DNA of 25,262 bases from Seminavis robusta (Eukaryota > Bacillariophyta > Bacillariophyceae > Naviculales > Naviculaceae): assembly GCA_903772945.1 (NCBI GenBank), contig CAICTM010001639.1, positions 1-25,262 on the forward strand. The letters are read 5' to 3'. The notes under the pieces were generated by a model. The model worked only from the letters and a program-made list of their open reading frames with translations. It ran no database searches and was not told the origin of the DNA. The position numbers and the translations under genes are program-made. This document shows, one piece after another, positions 8,638 through 18,586 of this stretch. The number at the start of each line of letters is the position of its first letter. The first letter of the stretch is position 1.

Positions 8638-8765
8638 CAAGAAGAAGTCTCCGGTCTTCTGCAGTACCAGACGACAGAGAAACACATATCATTTGTTACT
8701 TGCTGTTCTCTCATGCCGACGGCCCAAGAAAATCCCATTGTCACCCTTTTCGTACGATCGAACGA
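8638..8765 (+). repeat. Diverged direct repeat, copy 1 (partner 9105-9240)
   Basis: Blocks shared in order with 9105-9240 are CAAGAA-GAAGT, CAGAGAAAC, TTGCT..CTGT, GACGGC/GACTGC, GAAAATC/GAAATCTC CATTG, and TTTTCGTACGATC/TTTCCGAACGATC. The copies are heavily diverged with several indels. Flanking TTTCTATTCTC- and TTTCTACTTTC-like segments suggest that the duplication extends upstream. Confidence 0.55.
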
Positions 8766-8825
8766 GATTCATCTTCCAACAACAATAGGATCGGTTAACC
8801 TTACCCCTATAGGCAACTGATTCAT

Positions 8826-8851
8826 CCGAATCGCGAATCCGAATCGCGAAT
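8826..8851 (+). repeat. 13-bp tandem CCGAATCGCGAAT, two copies
   Basis: Exact copies lie at 8826-8838 and 8839-8851. They are followed by further CGAATC/ATCGATCG motifs to about 8879, some of them palindromic. The CpG density is higher than in the surroundings. Confidence 0.8.
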
Positions 8852-9104
8852 CGAATCGAATCATCGATCGATTCGAATCTAAGATCCTACTCCGTGAATC
8901 GATCAATCTTCCCGCGAACGTAATCCTCTTCCTCTGACACGTACCTCTTCCTCCGTACGCAGCCACTATCATCAAGCAGGACTACACGAGATACCTAGCA
9001 GAACGCACGCGAGAACAGAAACACAATGTATTTCTACTTTCTCAACCGGCCACTAGTGGTTTCTCCCGACGGTCCTTGTTGGAACTGATCCTAAGATTGA
9101 CTCA

Positions 9105-9240
9105 CAAGAAAGAAGTGCTCCGCCTTCCACAGCACAGTACAGAGAAACAACTCCCATAGCGTTATCATTGTTGCTTTCTGTACTAAGCTCCTGACTGCCG
9201 AAGAAATCTCATTGCCGCTCCTCCTTTTTCCGAACGATCC
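9105..9240 (+). repeat. Diverged direct repeat, copy 2 (partner 8638-8765)
   Basis: This is the second copy of the old duplication inside the insertion, about 470 bp downstream of the first. Confidence 0.55.
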
Positions 9241-10064
9241 ACCAGTCCTATCCCTATACAGACTGGATTGACTGATCAACACCTGCTTACAGTTACCACC
9301 CCATTGATATCTAACTCCTCTCCAAGAGCGAACAACAAACACACAAGTTCCTGTTAAGACTGAGTTCTTTGTATCTTCCAGGCTTGGCTGCATTTGCTAG
9401 TTTAACACGCCCCTCCCTGGGTTACCCAGCTCCTCTCCAAAAGGCTCTCACCCCACAAAGAAACCAACTAAAAATTGTGCCCCTCTAGCGTGTTTGTGCT
9501 AGATTTGGCAACACTTCATTGACACCAGCCACCTCAAGAACTCCAAAGGATTGAGCCCCAGCAGAACTGCAGCGTGGTGGGCATAGATATTAATACATAA
9601 CTGACTCTATCTCTCTCTCATTGTTTGTTGAGTGATCTCCAGTGACTTTCCAACAGTTCCACCTGAATCGAGATACCCTCTCCACATCTTGGTTGACTCT
9701 CTAGTTCTGTCACTTGACAACATGATTGAGTACCAGCCCTTTATGACAACACAGTGTCATCCAGTAACACAGACCCAATCAACCAACAACACCCCTTATA
9801 CCCCCACCACTGCCTCTACTGGCTATAGCGTGACTTCTCCATGTTTCCCTGAAAGAATCCTAACAGCCTTTGGCTCTGATACCATCTTCTCCTGCAGGTT
9901 ATTGGTATACCTGCACAAGATTTGGCCACAGCTTTGATCCACGGCAACAACAACCCAACAACTTGATATACACCTTGATTACCAGTGCCTCAGTCAATTG
10001 CCCTTAGAATACACCCTTCTACATCAATCATCTCGCCCACCTCACAAGCCAACCTCCCATCTGC

Positions 10065-10694
10065 TTGGTTAAAGCAACGAACATACAGTCAATCCTCCAG
10101 CTATACACAACTCCCCCCACCGAACCCACCTACCACCGCACCAATGACTTCCCCATGTCTACCCACACCCACTCAAACCAAAGGTCCTCCCAGACCATCC
10201 CCCCACTTCCACACTTCACCCACCCAACCACATCCACCATCCTCCGCATACTACACAACACCACTCCCCAGATGATCAGCCAACAAAGCTCCTTGAGCAT
10301 GCAGCCATCTTGAGGATCACACCCTTCCGAATCACACCCTACCCCATCAGGGAGGATGCCTTTGTTCTCACCCTTGAACAGAGGCACGCCTCTATCCTAC
10401 AACACACCCTCAACCATGCCTACATCCCCACTCCTACAACAACACTCCAACCCCAACAGGATCCCCCCTCCTGCCCCTGGCACCAGCCCACCCCCCGTGC
10501 CCCCTTATCCTCCTACTATTGACTCAACAACCCATCGAACAGCCCACAACACTCCAGCAGCCACTGTGCCTCTCTCCTGGGAACCCCCCAACACACTGCC
10601 AGTGTGTCATTTGACCCCACTTCTGCCTGCTTGTTGGCCTCTATCTAACAATTTTGTGCATTGGATGGGTTCACCCTGCTCTGGTCCAGCCTGA
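10065..10694 (+). other. C-rich Pro/Thr/Ser-coding stretch in the insertion, coding status unclear
   Basis: One plus-strand frame is open from 10065 to 10694 except for one TGA at about 10311. The product is dominated by P, T, S, H and N, as expected from a C-rich strand. In another frame, 10270-10430 reads TKLLEHAAILRITPFRITPY and then EDAFVLTLEQRHASILQHTL, which looks more like protein. No domain is recognised. Strand-biased composition (few G on the plus strand) may by itself keep frames open. I report this as a composition anomaly rather than a gene. Confidence 0.3.
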
Positions 10695-11101
10695 GAGTAC
10701 CACCTCCTACGGGCTCTGCTGGCATCTTGCCTTGCATGCCAAGGCCTTGCCACAGCTTGGGACCTGATCACCCAGACACACTTACCTGGCGAGCACTCTT
10801 TGGTCTGGCAATCTAACTGGTCCTCACGGTCCCTATGGTGATAATGGTTTCAATACCGACAAAAATCCTGTGTAAGCCCCTGTAACCCAGGTTTTGCGCT
10901 GCAGGTTCCCTATCAATGTACTCACCCCCCTTACCAGGGCATCTGTCTACTTGGTGCTGGCTCCACGTTGGGCCAGTGGATGAGGTCATGTTGATTGGGC
11001 AAATAAGTAGATGACGACTCAGCTAGGTGGGGGCTTCCCCACCCATTGCCCGCGTCACAAAAGCCACTCCGTGGCCATAGTTTGTTAAACTAACGAGTAT
11101 T

Positions 11102-13135
11102 TTACACCCCAGTCTGCTGAGTCTCTAAACGGAGACTGTTGCTGTCTGGTAGTCGATTGATCTTCAGAGCTGATTCGCATTCCACAATGCAGCACTGGGC
11201 ATCGACTGGAACATTGTCATCCTCCACAACAACCACAATCATTTGAAAGCAGCCATCGAGCATCTTCTGAAGAAACTGTTTTGTTGGTTTGCCCGGATGG
11301 AATATTGTCTTTTGAAAATTGTCATAGTTTTCTTTTCCGTACTCATAGAAGGCCAACGGTATACAATACTGCGGCGCATTCCCACCAGCCCTGTTTGCTA
11401 TACGAACCAAGCATAGAGTGATATCACCACCACGATCTGAGCCTTGAACAACCACCAACTCATTCTTGTGCTTACAGAATGAAGACGATTCTTCAAGTTT
11501 GCCTGCAAGAAGGGCACTCTGAGTAAGTGATTCAACAACAGCAGCCGGCTCCTTTACCCAAACATGCAAACATCTTTCATTTCGCTTTTCGCCTCCGATC
11601 TCAAGAGAGACAAGTTCAAAACCGAGACGCAGATGAAACGATTCCAATGCATAGAGTGAAAGCTTCTTTCGTAGCATTGTAGGAAAAAGGTTCTCTCCGA
11701 TGGTTGGAAGCATTGCTTTAAAGAACCTTGAAAGACGTTCCACTCCACGAGCCGTCAATGGGAGGTATTGCATCAGAGCAGCACAATGTTGGATACCCAA
11801 ATAGCACTCATCATCATTCAGTACTCGGGCGGAATGATTCTTCGCTACTAACTTCAGAACTGACAACACCTCTTGTTCAGATATGTCCATGTTGGCAAGC
11901 AAGGTCTCAACCAATTTTGCCTTGCCTTTGATTCTTCTTCCGCGGTTGTCGCTCTTTGCTGTTTGTCGGCTCTCTTTAATCCGAAGAATCTTCATGCAGG
12001 AGCCTTTTCGGAACTGTCGAATGGTTATAACTTCATTGTCATTTGTTTTGGATGTCCGGTCTATATTCACTGCTCTGTTGTGAAAGAGGAAATAGAGAGC
12101 ACGGCAGAGTTCTTCTTCACAGTCTCGGCTGATGAAATGCTCTTTCATCTCTGAGGCAAGCCTTGACGCCACTGCGGTTTGGGTCCCAACATTTTCTCTG
12201 TTTTCTACAGCAACAAAAACTTCTTCTGTCTGAGTTGCTGCATCCAAAAAGTGCCCACCCTCGTAGGATGATTCATCTATCTCCTCCTCAACAAGAGGCG
12301 ATGCTCCAAAGTCAAGCCGTGTACGTCGCTGTTCATTGGTGTCTTGTTGACCGAAGCTGAAGAACCTAGTAGAAGTTGGTGTTTGGGGAGTCCGAGGAGA
12401 CTCCAGTGCAATGTTTTCCATCCTTGATAGAAGTGTTGGTGTCGGCTTCAGATCACGCCGTTTGAATGTTCGGGCCTGGGGCGCAGCATAGTCTTCTGGG
12501 GAAAGGAAACCGTCAGGATCTGATTCGGGGATTTCTTTGGATTGTGGAGTGTCACTCTTGACTCTCTTCCTTCCCTCTTCCTCACTCCTGTCCTCCAGAA
12601 GAGAGCCTAGAATATTGTCGTCTAAGGCAAGGCCACAAACCCTGCGGATGCTTGGCTTTGTAAACCCCCAAGCTTTACTGAGCAGTGCTACTGGTGCTTC
12701 TTCCGTCTCTTTGGCTTGAACATCGTCAACACCAGGACCCGTCCCAGAGAGTCCCATGAAAATGAAGAAAATAAGCTTCCTTTCGTGGCTGCGAATTGAT
12801 AGCTTGGATGCAGTATCAGCATCGACAAGCTCTCGGCGAAGCCATCCTTTGTCAAATAAATTGCATCCATCCTTCATGAATTGAAAGAGAGGGGTGTTCT
12901 TGGCTCTTCTGCAGGTGATGGTTTCTCGTAATGCCAATAAAAACTTCTCTTTCACATTTGCAGATTTACTCACTGACTCCGGCTCATTGGGAGTAATCAC
13001 TGCTGATGGAGATGCTGGGGAATTGACAACTTCATTAGTGTTAGCTTGGAGGAAACGATTTCCTCGTCTTTGTCGAAGATTCATGTCAGCAACTTGTCCT
13101 TGTCCACCATGCATGGAGCTTGTACCATCATCCAT
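11102..13135 (-). CDS. N-terminal half of a DDE-like transposase, ends prematurely in an insertion
   Basis: The first ATG of the long open frame is at 13135 (MDDGTSSMHGG), giving about 677 aa to the TAA at 11102-11104. The frame is also open upstream to 13306, where a pyrimidine-rich acceptor-like TTTCGCTTTCGCAG suggests a spliced upstream exon. The N-terminal third is basic and low-complexity, followed by a hydrophobic/charged module (LFQFMKDGCNLFDKGWLRRE) and an acidic linker. Near the C-terminus, ELVVVQGSDRGGDITLCLV places an Asp (codon 11435-11437) in a G-x-D-K/R-G-G context that I know from eukaryotic transposase-like proteins as the first acidic motif. The last residues, Gly-Val, come from inserted DNA. 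The remainder of the enzyme is at 6351-8168. Expression as a truncated protein cannot be excluded. Confidence 0.7.
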   Translation of the reverse strand: MDDGTSSMHGGQGQVADMNLRQRRGNRFLQANTNEVVNSPASPSAVITPNEPESVSKSANVKEKFLLALRETITCRRAKNTPLFQFMKDGCNLFDKGWLRRELVDADTASKLSIRSHERKLIFFIFMGLSGTGPGVDDVQAKETEEAPVALLSKAWGFTKPSIRRVCGLALDDNILGSLLEDRSEEEGRKRVKSDTPQSKEIPESDPDGFLSPEDYAAPQARTFKRRDLKPTPTLLSRMENIALESPRTPQTPTSTRFFSFGQQDTNEQRRTRLDFGASPLVEEEIDESSYEGGHFLDAATQTEEVFVAVENRENVGTQTAVASRLASEMKEHFISRDCEEELCRALYFLFHNRAVNIDRTSKTNDNEVITIRQFRKGSCMKILRIKESRQTAKSDNRGRRIKGKAKLVETLLANMDISEQEVLSVLKLVAKNHSARVLNDDECYLGIQHCAALMQYLPLTARGVERLSRFFKAMLPTIGENLFPTMLRKKLSLYALESFHLRLGFELVSLEIGGEKRNERCLHVWVKEPAAVVESLTQSALLAGKLEESSSFCKHKNELVVVQGSDRGGDITLCLVRIANRAGGNAPQYCIPLAFYEYGKENYDNFQKTIFHPGKPTKQFLQKMLDGCFQMIVVVVEDDNVPVDAQCCIVECESALKINRLPDSNSLRLETQQTGV
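11110..11127 (+). repeat. 18-bp direct repeat, right copy (target-site-duplication-like)
   Basis: This is identical to 8171-8188. Outside it to the right, the transposase N-terminal half continues upstream on the minus strand. Inside it, the frame reads Gly-Val-stop within the inserted DNA. Confidence 0.9.
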
Positions 13136-13306
13136 CCCACGGTCCTGGGAAGACCATTGCCGGATCGTCCTCACAATGGTGGTTTCGCGACACCCATGGT
13201 TTGAACGGATATGAAAATTGTGTAGAGACTTTGGAGTGAGACCATTTGATATTTTCGAGCGAGAGTTGCTGTTCAAGCTGTGGCAGAAAATGCGATCTTC
13301 GTCCAC

Positions 13307-13671
13307 CCTCTACCTGCGAAAGCGAAATCGAGGCCTCAAATACCGTGTTTTTAGTGGTCGGCTTAATCATTTGATTCAATGGACTAAATATAGTACATGT
13401 TTTAACACTGTTTTTCACTGCTTTTCAAGCTTCTTGATCGGAAACAAGAAGCGGAGGCTCTGATGTGAAGGAATCGAATCCGTGCGACAAAAGAGATAAC
13501 AAACAGCAACAGAAGATAGAGATAACAAACAGCAACAGCGTTGGCTAGTATCACAGTGTTGGCTACTATTCCTACAAGCTAGTGGCACTTAGAGGCAATG
13601 ATCTGATATAAAACAATGCTAGAATGTTATAACTACAAGCATTACTACTATTGAAAAGAGCTGCAAAATAA
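13307..13671. other. Spacer between the two transposon ORFs
   Basis: This holds the likely 5' region of the transposase gene: an acceptor-like CAG at 13314-13316 (minus) and an AT-rich upstream part. It also holds the 3' flank of the accessory ORF, with AT-rich sequence at about 13600-13660. A 21-bp direct repeat is listed separately. No gene supported. Confidence 0.4.
13492..13538 (+). repeat. 21-bp direct repeat separated by 5 bp
   Basis: AGAGATAACAAACAGCAACAG lies at 13492-13512 and again exactly at 13518-13538. A second small repeat, GTTGGCTA, follows at about 13540 and 13558. Confidence 0.85.
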
Positions 13672-14259
13672 TCAAAGACGCATGGCATTCAAGGCATTCT
13701 TTGCAGCTTGAAATTCCTCCTCAGCAATCTTGGCTTCAACAACGTGCTTTGCGCTCTTGATAGCAAGGGCAAGGAGTTTTCCATTGTCAGATGTTTTTGA
13801 TTTGGGAATGATCAGGTCGATCTGTTTGATGCTATTAGGAGTTTGAGCGTCTTCATCTCTGTTGAAACACAACGTGATCCATCGGCCTTTGGTCTCGGTT
13901 CCTTTTACTTTCTCGGCACGAGCTTCCCACGTAAAGCGGCTTGTCAGGCGGATTTCAATTTGGTCAACCGTATCATTCAATACTTCAGCAACACTACCAA
14001 CCGAATGCTTTGCATGCTTGGCTTTGCGGACGGACAAGTGGAATGCGTAGCTGGCGGTATTGTCAAATCGGTCGAATGAGGCCGTTCCTCTATAGTTGCG
14101 AAGCTTTCCGTCGTACGTCTCCAAACAGATTGCCACAGTTCTGTCTTCATCAGACATATTCTCAAAATCATTGACGGCGCTGAGCACGACAATTGGCTTC
14201 CAATTGCAAGCTGCATCAAAGGAGCCGGTGTGGAGTATCAGAGTACGATCATTGTCCAT
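13672..14259 (-). CDS. Unrecognised 195-aa protein, possible accessory ORF of the DDE transposon
   Basis: ATG at 14259 is the first Met in an open frame that extends upstream to 14457 without another ATG. A good acceptor-like TTCTTTGCTTTTCAG ends at 14274, 15 bases before the ATG, so an upstream intron is plausible. The protein begins MDNDRTLILHTGSFDAACNW, has alternating hydrophobic strands (residues about 20-165) that suggest a beta-rich fold, and ends in a helical charged tail (AKIAEEEFQAAKNALNA). There are no membrane segments or Cys clusters. It lies on the same strand as and upstream of the transposase halves, as ORF1 proteins of multi-ORF transposons do. That association is inference, and it could equally be a host gene. 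The copia LTR begins 269 bp upstream of the ATG. Confidence 0.55.
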   Translation of the reverse strand: MDNDRTLILHTGSFDAACNWKPIVVLSAVNDFENMSDEDRTVAICLETYDGKLRNYRGTASFDRFDNTASYAFHLSVRKAKHAKHSVGSVAEVLNDTVDQIEIRLTSRFTWEARAEKVKGTETKGRWITLCFNRDEDAQTPNSIKQIDLIIPKSKTSDNGKLLALAIKSAKHVVEAKIAEEEFQAAKNALNAMRL

Positions 14260-14445
14260 CTTCCTGTTGTTGACTGAAAAGCAAAGAATAAGAAATGAGA
14301 TCTGTTTGGTTGTACCAATTTCTGCATCCGGAAGGCCCGCTGCGGAGACGTTTCCTTGGCAGTTTCCTCTTCTGTTAGTCGCTCCGACCAGCTTCTTCCA
14401 AAGAAGATTCTGAGACGGCAAAGAATGGAGCAACCCACAAAAAAA

Positions 14446-14466
14446 ATTCCTTGCCAAGCAAGGAAT
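14446..14466 (+). repeat. 9-bp perfect palindrome arms with CAA loop
   Basis: ATTCCTTGC, then CAA, then GCAAGGAAT. It lies about 190 bp upstream of the accessory ORF start and 60 bp from the copia LTR. It could be a regulatory dyad or part of a transposon end. Confidence 0.6.
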
Positions 14467-14527
14467 GTGCTGTGGGATGCGTTGGGTCAGAGCAGAGCAG
14501 CAACAACGAGAGTCAGAGTCTCCTCAT

Positions 14528-14666
14528 TGTTAGTTGCTCTAAGCTCTCTTCTAGTTTACTGTTGCTATTGAGATACTACTGAAAAAGTGGGTGGGCTCTG
14601 TATTTCTACTGTGAAATTCTAGTACAGAGGTACAGGGGTTGAATCCCTAATCGCGAATCCCCAACA
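14528..14666 (-). repeat. 3' LTR of the copia element
   Basis: 139 bp. On the element strand it starts TGTTGGGGATTCGCG and ends GCAACTAACA, so it has TG...CA ends. It matches 20594-20730 throughout, with small indels and one diverged patch around 14609-14625. It lies next to the end of the RNase H-coding part, as a 3' LTR should. Confidence 0.85.
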
Positions 14667-14734
14667 CACTCCTGTGGTCGTCGAGCTTGTTCTAGTCGTC
14701 GACCATGCTTACTTACTTACTGCGCTTAGCGCTC

Positions 14735-17700
14735 CTTCTTTGAACGGACCTTCTTGTCCGACCGTGACCCTCCTTCTGAGTGCCCTGGCTCTGAGTGTTC
14801 CACAACACCCATCAACTTGTCCACGTTCTGTTTGAACAGTCGCCTTGGTTCGGCTTCGTCCAGAAGTCCGCAACATATCATCAGTTGGACACCAGTCCAC
14901 ACTGTATCTCCTTCTTTGTCACTCTTCGCTCACAAAAAGTACCTAATGTTGATGTGCTTCGTTCGTTTACTACTAGAAGCTTTGCCGTTTTCTCTAGAAA
15001 TGGCACATCTTGTTGTCCTGATAGACTCATTTTCTTTAACTACATAGCCTTGCTCCCGAAGAACTGCCTCGTCCAAAGAACGATGGCATCAGGTCATCAA
15101 CTGCTACGAGTCACTCTCAGTTGAGCTTCTCGTGTTCAACTTCTGTTTCGTCGAATCGATAATGGGTAACCGGTGCCCATGGTCAAACCACCTCCTGTTG
15201 ACCCCTCATGTTTGATGGACTCCGAAGAACCATCAACATACCATTTCAATATGCCACTTCCGTCGGCTTTGAGAACTAATGTAGTTTTCTAGTACATCTA
15301 ATGTAGCATGAGGTGGACTAGTTTATCCCAATCGTGCCTATCTGGTTCCTTGACTCTAGTCGTAAGGAACGATATCGCCGTACCTGTGTCTGGTCGGGCT
15401 CTCTTCGTAGCGAATAACACTTTACCACCAGGCTGTGAAAGGTGTCGCCTTGCTCGTTGGGAGCTTTGCAGGATTCGTCTACTATGAATAGGTCTTTCGG
15501 GGCTGCACTACTTCTAGTTTTCGTGCCCCCTTCCTCTGGCGATGCCTTCTCGAAGGCTTCCAGGATTTCATCAACGTACTTGTACATTGATATGTTGCAT
15601 TGACCCTTCGTGGGAAGTCTATGTCATGCCAAGATACGTGTGGACCTTTCCTCGGCTCACCGTCATCTCTCCAGTGCCGTCCTCGAATATGCTTTCGTAT
15701 TCATCACGAAGCACTTGGATCAGCTGGTCGTTAACTTCGAGTCCTTGTGGCTAACTTACAGTCGTCTACATGCCACCAGACTGTTTGTTGCTTGCCGTGC
15801 ACCATTCTGTTGGCTACAGGGGTCGTAAGGATTAATCTTAAATCCGTTCCGGACCATCGTCTTTCGGAACTTACGGTAGTATAGTAGGCTAGCTACCTAT
15901 GGTGCCGTAGATGGCATTCAAGCATTGCAGTAGCAACTGCTTGTTGCCTTTCTTATCCGTTGTTACGAACGGTTTGTAGACATCTGGGGTATTTCACACA
16001 GCATGTCACATATCCTCTTACTCAATGATCCATATTTTTTCTCCTCGCCTTAGTCTGGATGAGGCGTCGGGATGTCAATTACTGCACATCCTTCATTCAG
16101 CTTCGATTATGCAGAAGATATGCACTGCTTCTGTCGAACTGTTCGAGCTGCGTCTTCTGGAGATGAACGTCACGCTGTGGGTCTTGCCTCCTGCAACCGG
16201 GCTCGTGATCTTCCCCTGTCCTTTTCAACTTTAGAACAGTGTGACTCTAGAAGCCTCGTCAACATCGCGAGTCTTCCATTTCATCGACGGAAGGTTTCCC
16301 TGAGATGTAACTGCGTCATCTCGGCAAAGGCTTCATCGTGCGCTTTGTCCTTTCCACCCTTGAAGTCCACCTCAATGACACACTTTCATGAATGCTGCAC
16401 CACATCAGGTCTCTCACCTTTGTAGAACAGGGCATTGTCACAACACGTAGTGTATGACGTTGGGGTCTCATACTCCTTTCCACCAAAGCTTGGAAAAACG
16501 AGTCCTGCGTGTCCTCAACCACTAGAACTCGCACTCCTGCGTCTGCTCGGTCCGCTGGGTTCGAAACACCCTCTGGATACTATCCAGGGGCTGTTGGTTC
16601 GTAGTGGGTTCCGGTTCTTCTACCGTTTCGACGATAGGTTTGTGTAACCTGTTCCGTTTCGATTTTCGGTTTCAACGCGCAATTTCATCTTCGGTTCGTT
16701 GATTATCGATTCTTCGTCGTCTTTGACGTTGTCCTGGGGATCTGGTCGGGATCATTTCCATTTGTCAATGGTTTCAGCATCCGCATCCAGGTCCTCATCG
16801 GTTTGGACATTGGTAGTGGGGTCGTCACTTGCTTTCTTCCCCGTCCACTCCTGTGATCTCGACATCACCCATGGTCTATTTTTTCGATCAGTAAAAAACG
16901 AGTAGTTTAGGCTGATCTTTCCCTAATAGATTGACTCTAGCTATCACTGTGTCGGCATTGGGAATTGTCCCATGAATGCCGAGCTAATTTCCTTGCCGGA
17001 GCGGGAGGCTCATAAATTTGTAGCCTCCTTGTTCTTTCTCCGCTCGTTCCCATACAGATGCCCGCCTTTGTGCGTCCTACCAGCTGTTACGTGCGAGTCT
17101 TTTCATGCACACTGGCAGTAATCTCAAGAATGCAGGCTCAGGTGCTTTAAGTTCCCAGGACTCTACCCATCATTATCATACGGGGGCTCATTGTCACGCT
17201 GACCCCCGCCTTATTGGAAAGTACTCAAACTGTTTGAAGACTTGAACACCAAGTTGCGGTTAACTTTTTTGGCAATGTCGTAAACGGTAGGCTATGCGGA
17301 CAGCTCGTGTCCTTTCTTGACTACCCGGATTCTGCGTTCGATCTCGGGTACGTGCTCGTTAGCACTGCAACGTTCCCTACCGGTACCACCCGGCATTGCC
17401 ATGATTGTGTTGGACCAGCAGGCTCAAACTATTGTTTCACATGAATGGTAGTCAGATTCTAAAACGCACGGCCTGTAGAATCGATAGACCTCCTGACTGC
17501 GTCTAGGATGGTTTCTAGCTTCCTTTGGGCAGGTGTCTAGTGTGTAAATCGATTTTACGCTTAGTGTTAACAGGAACAGTAATTCCTGCCACAAAGAAAA
17601 TGGTCCATCGTTAGGAACACATACTGTGTAATTGCAAAAAGTCTCCGGTACTTTCATTGCATTGTCCTGCCACTGCGTTCGTGTTCGTCGAGTGGTCTTG

Positions 17701-18586
17701 CTTTCAACGCATCATTATCCTTGCCCCATATGCTTGTGCCGTATCGTTGTTTCGACGGTCACAGGGCAAATTTGCGATTTGATTGCTCATAATCGCCCAT
17801 CGAAATCTTTAATCGATGGATAGACGAGTTGCTTAATATAGCAGCTTCGCCCTTGATGCGGCTTTAACTTGTCGTCTTGCTGAAGCCTCCTTATTTTCGG
17901 CGACAGTATATCACAAGTGCCTTCCCTTTTTCCTAGGGTCATGAACGTGTAACTTCACTGTCATTCGTATCTTACTGTTCATTTCGTTATACTACGTCCG
18001 GTAGGCCTGTCTCTTGACTGTGTACGTTCCTTTCGGACATTCTAGACGATTTTGCAATTCTTGCGGACATTCTTCACAGATAATGATGTTCTGTGATTCC
18101 TCTTTCACAACCATACTCTCTGTTGGGCCAGCTAACTTGGCTGTGTGCTGGACCTTCAGCTTCCCTCCGGTACTCTTCATCTAGTAATTGGACGATCGGT
18201 TTTCTGATGTCGGTAACCATGTCTTTATTACAGAATAGATCAACGTGGACTGGGTGTCCAAGTAGCTGGACCTCTCTCATATCTATGTCGTCCAATCCTA
18301 TTTGTGTGGGCGACTATGCCTTGCAATTAGTTGTTTCTTGTCCCGTCCGCGACAGCGGTACGCGACACGTAAGAAACTTTCGACTTCTCTTCATCTGACT
18401 GCGTGATGTCATAGTCGGCATCATTCCTGTTCTTCCTCCAGGGTTGTCCATGCTGTCTGTCATTTAATCTTGCAGTTTGCTGATAGATACTATGCTCCTT
18501 TGAACGCTACTAGAGCTTTCTTGCTCGACGTGATTGACTTGCTACGCTTGCTTCACCTACGGACTTGTCATGCGTCGTCTTTGTCT
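14735..18586 (-). pseudogene. Copia Pol (protease, integrase, RT, RNase H), heavily decayed
   Basis: Blocks in order on the minus strand: a protease region with VDLFCNKDMVTDIRK (about 18200-18245), then GGKLKVQHTAKLAG. A largely unreadable integrase region follows at about 16700-17950. The RT entry is FKGGKDKAHDEAFAEMTQLH and HLRETF (about 16280-16370). An RT block with YRKFRKTMVRNGFKINPYDP follows (about 15830-15900). An RT-connection segment, MYKYVDEILEAFEKASPEEG with AAPKDLF and FHSLVVK, lies at about 15430-15590. The RNase H tail carries GKASSSKRTKHINIRYF and, in another frame, WCPTDDML (about 14860-15010), then KLMGVVEHSEPG. Stops and frameshifts are frequent throughout, and the RT catalytic YxDD box is not legible. 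Confidence 0.75.

Larger units (their letters stand above)
8189..11109. mobile_element. 2.9-kb insertion of unknown type inside the transposase gene
   Basis: This is bounded exactly by the 18-bp direct repeats. The ends (CTTTTTCAAGGG on the left; on the right, the complement starts GGGGTGTAAAATAC) do not form an inverted repeat. No long-terminal-repeat pair was seen. An 18-bp duplication fits target-primed (LINE/SINE-like) insertion better than cut-and-paste families, and on the minus strand the left end has only a short A-run (GAAAAAG). The inside holds a diverged 130-bp duplication, a CGAATCGC-type repeat and a very C-rich Pro/Thr-coding stretch at about 10065-10694. No reverse transcriptase or transposase motif was recognised, so it may be non-autonomous or an aggregate. 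Confidence 0.6.

Noticed and set aside
8189-11109. Insertion as an LTR retrotransposon
   Set aside because: No paired terminal direct repeats with TG...CA ends and no gag/pol motifs. An 18-bp duplication is too long for LTR integrases (4-6 bp).
13672-14457. Upstream extension of the accessory ORF to 14457
   Set aside because: The extension starts at TTG with no ATG for 66 codons and contains a strong acceptor-like TTTGCTTTTCAG. The ATG at 14259 was preferred.
14636-14665. tRNA/SINE B-box-like GGTTGAATCCC
   Set aside because: It lies inside both copia LTRs and lacks an A box and cloverleaf. Best explained as LTR sequence.
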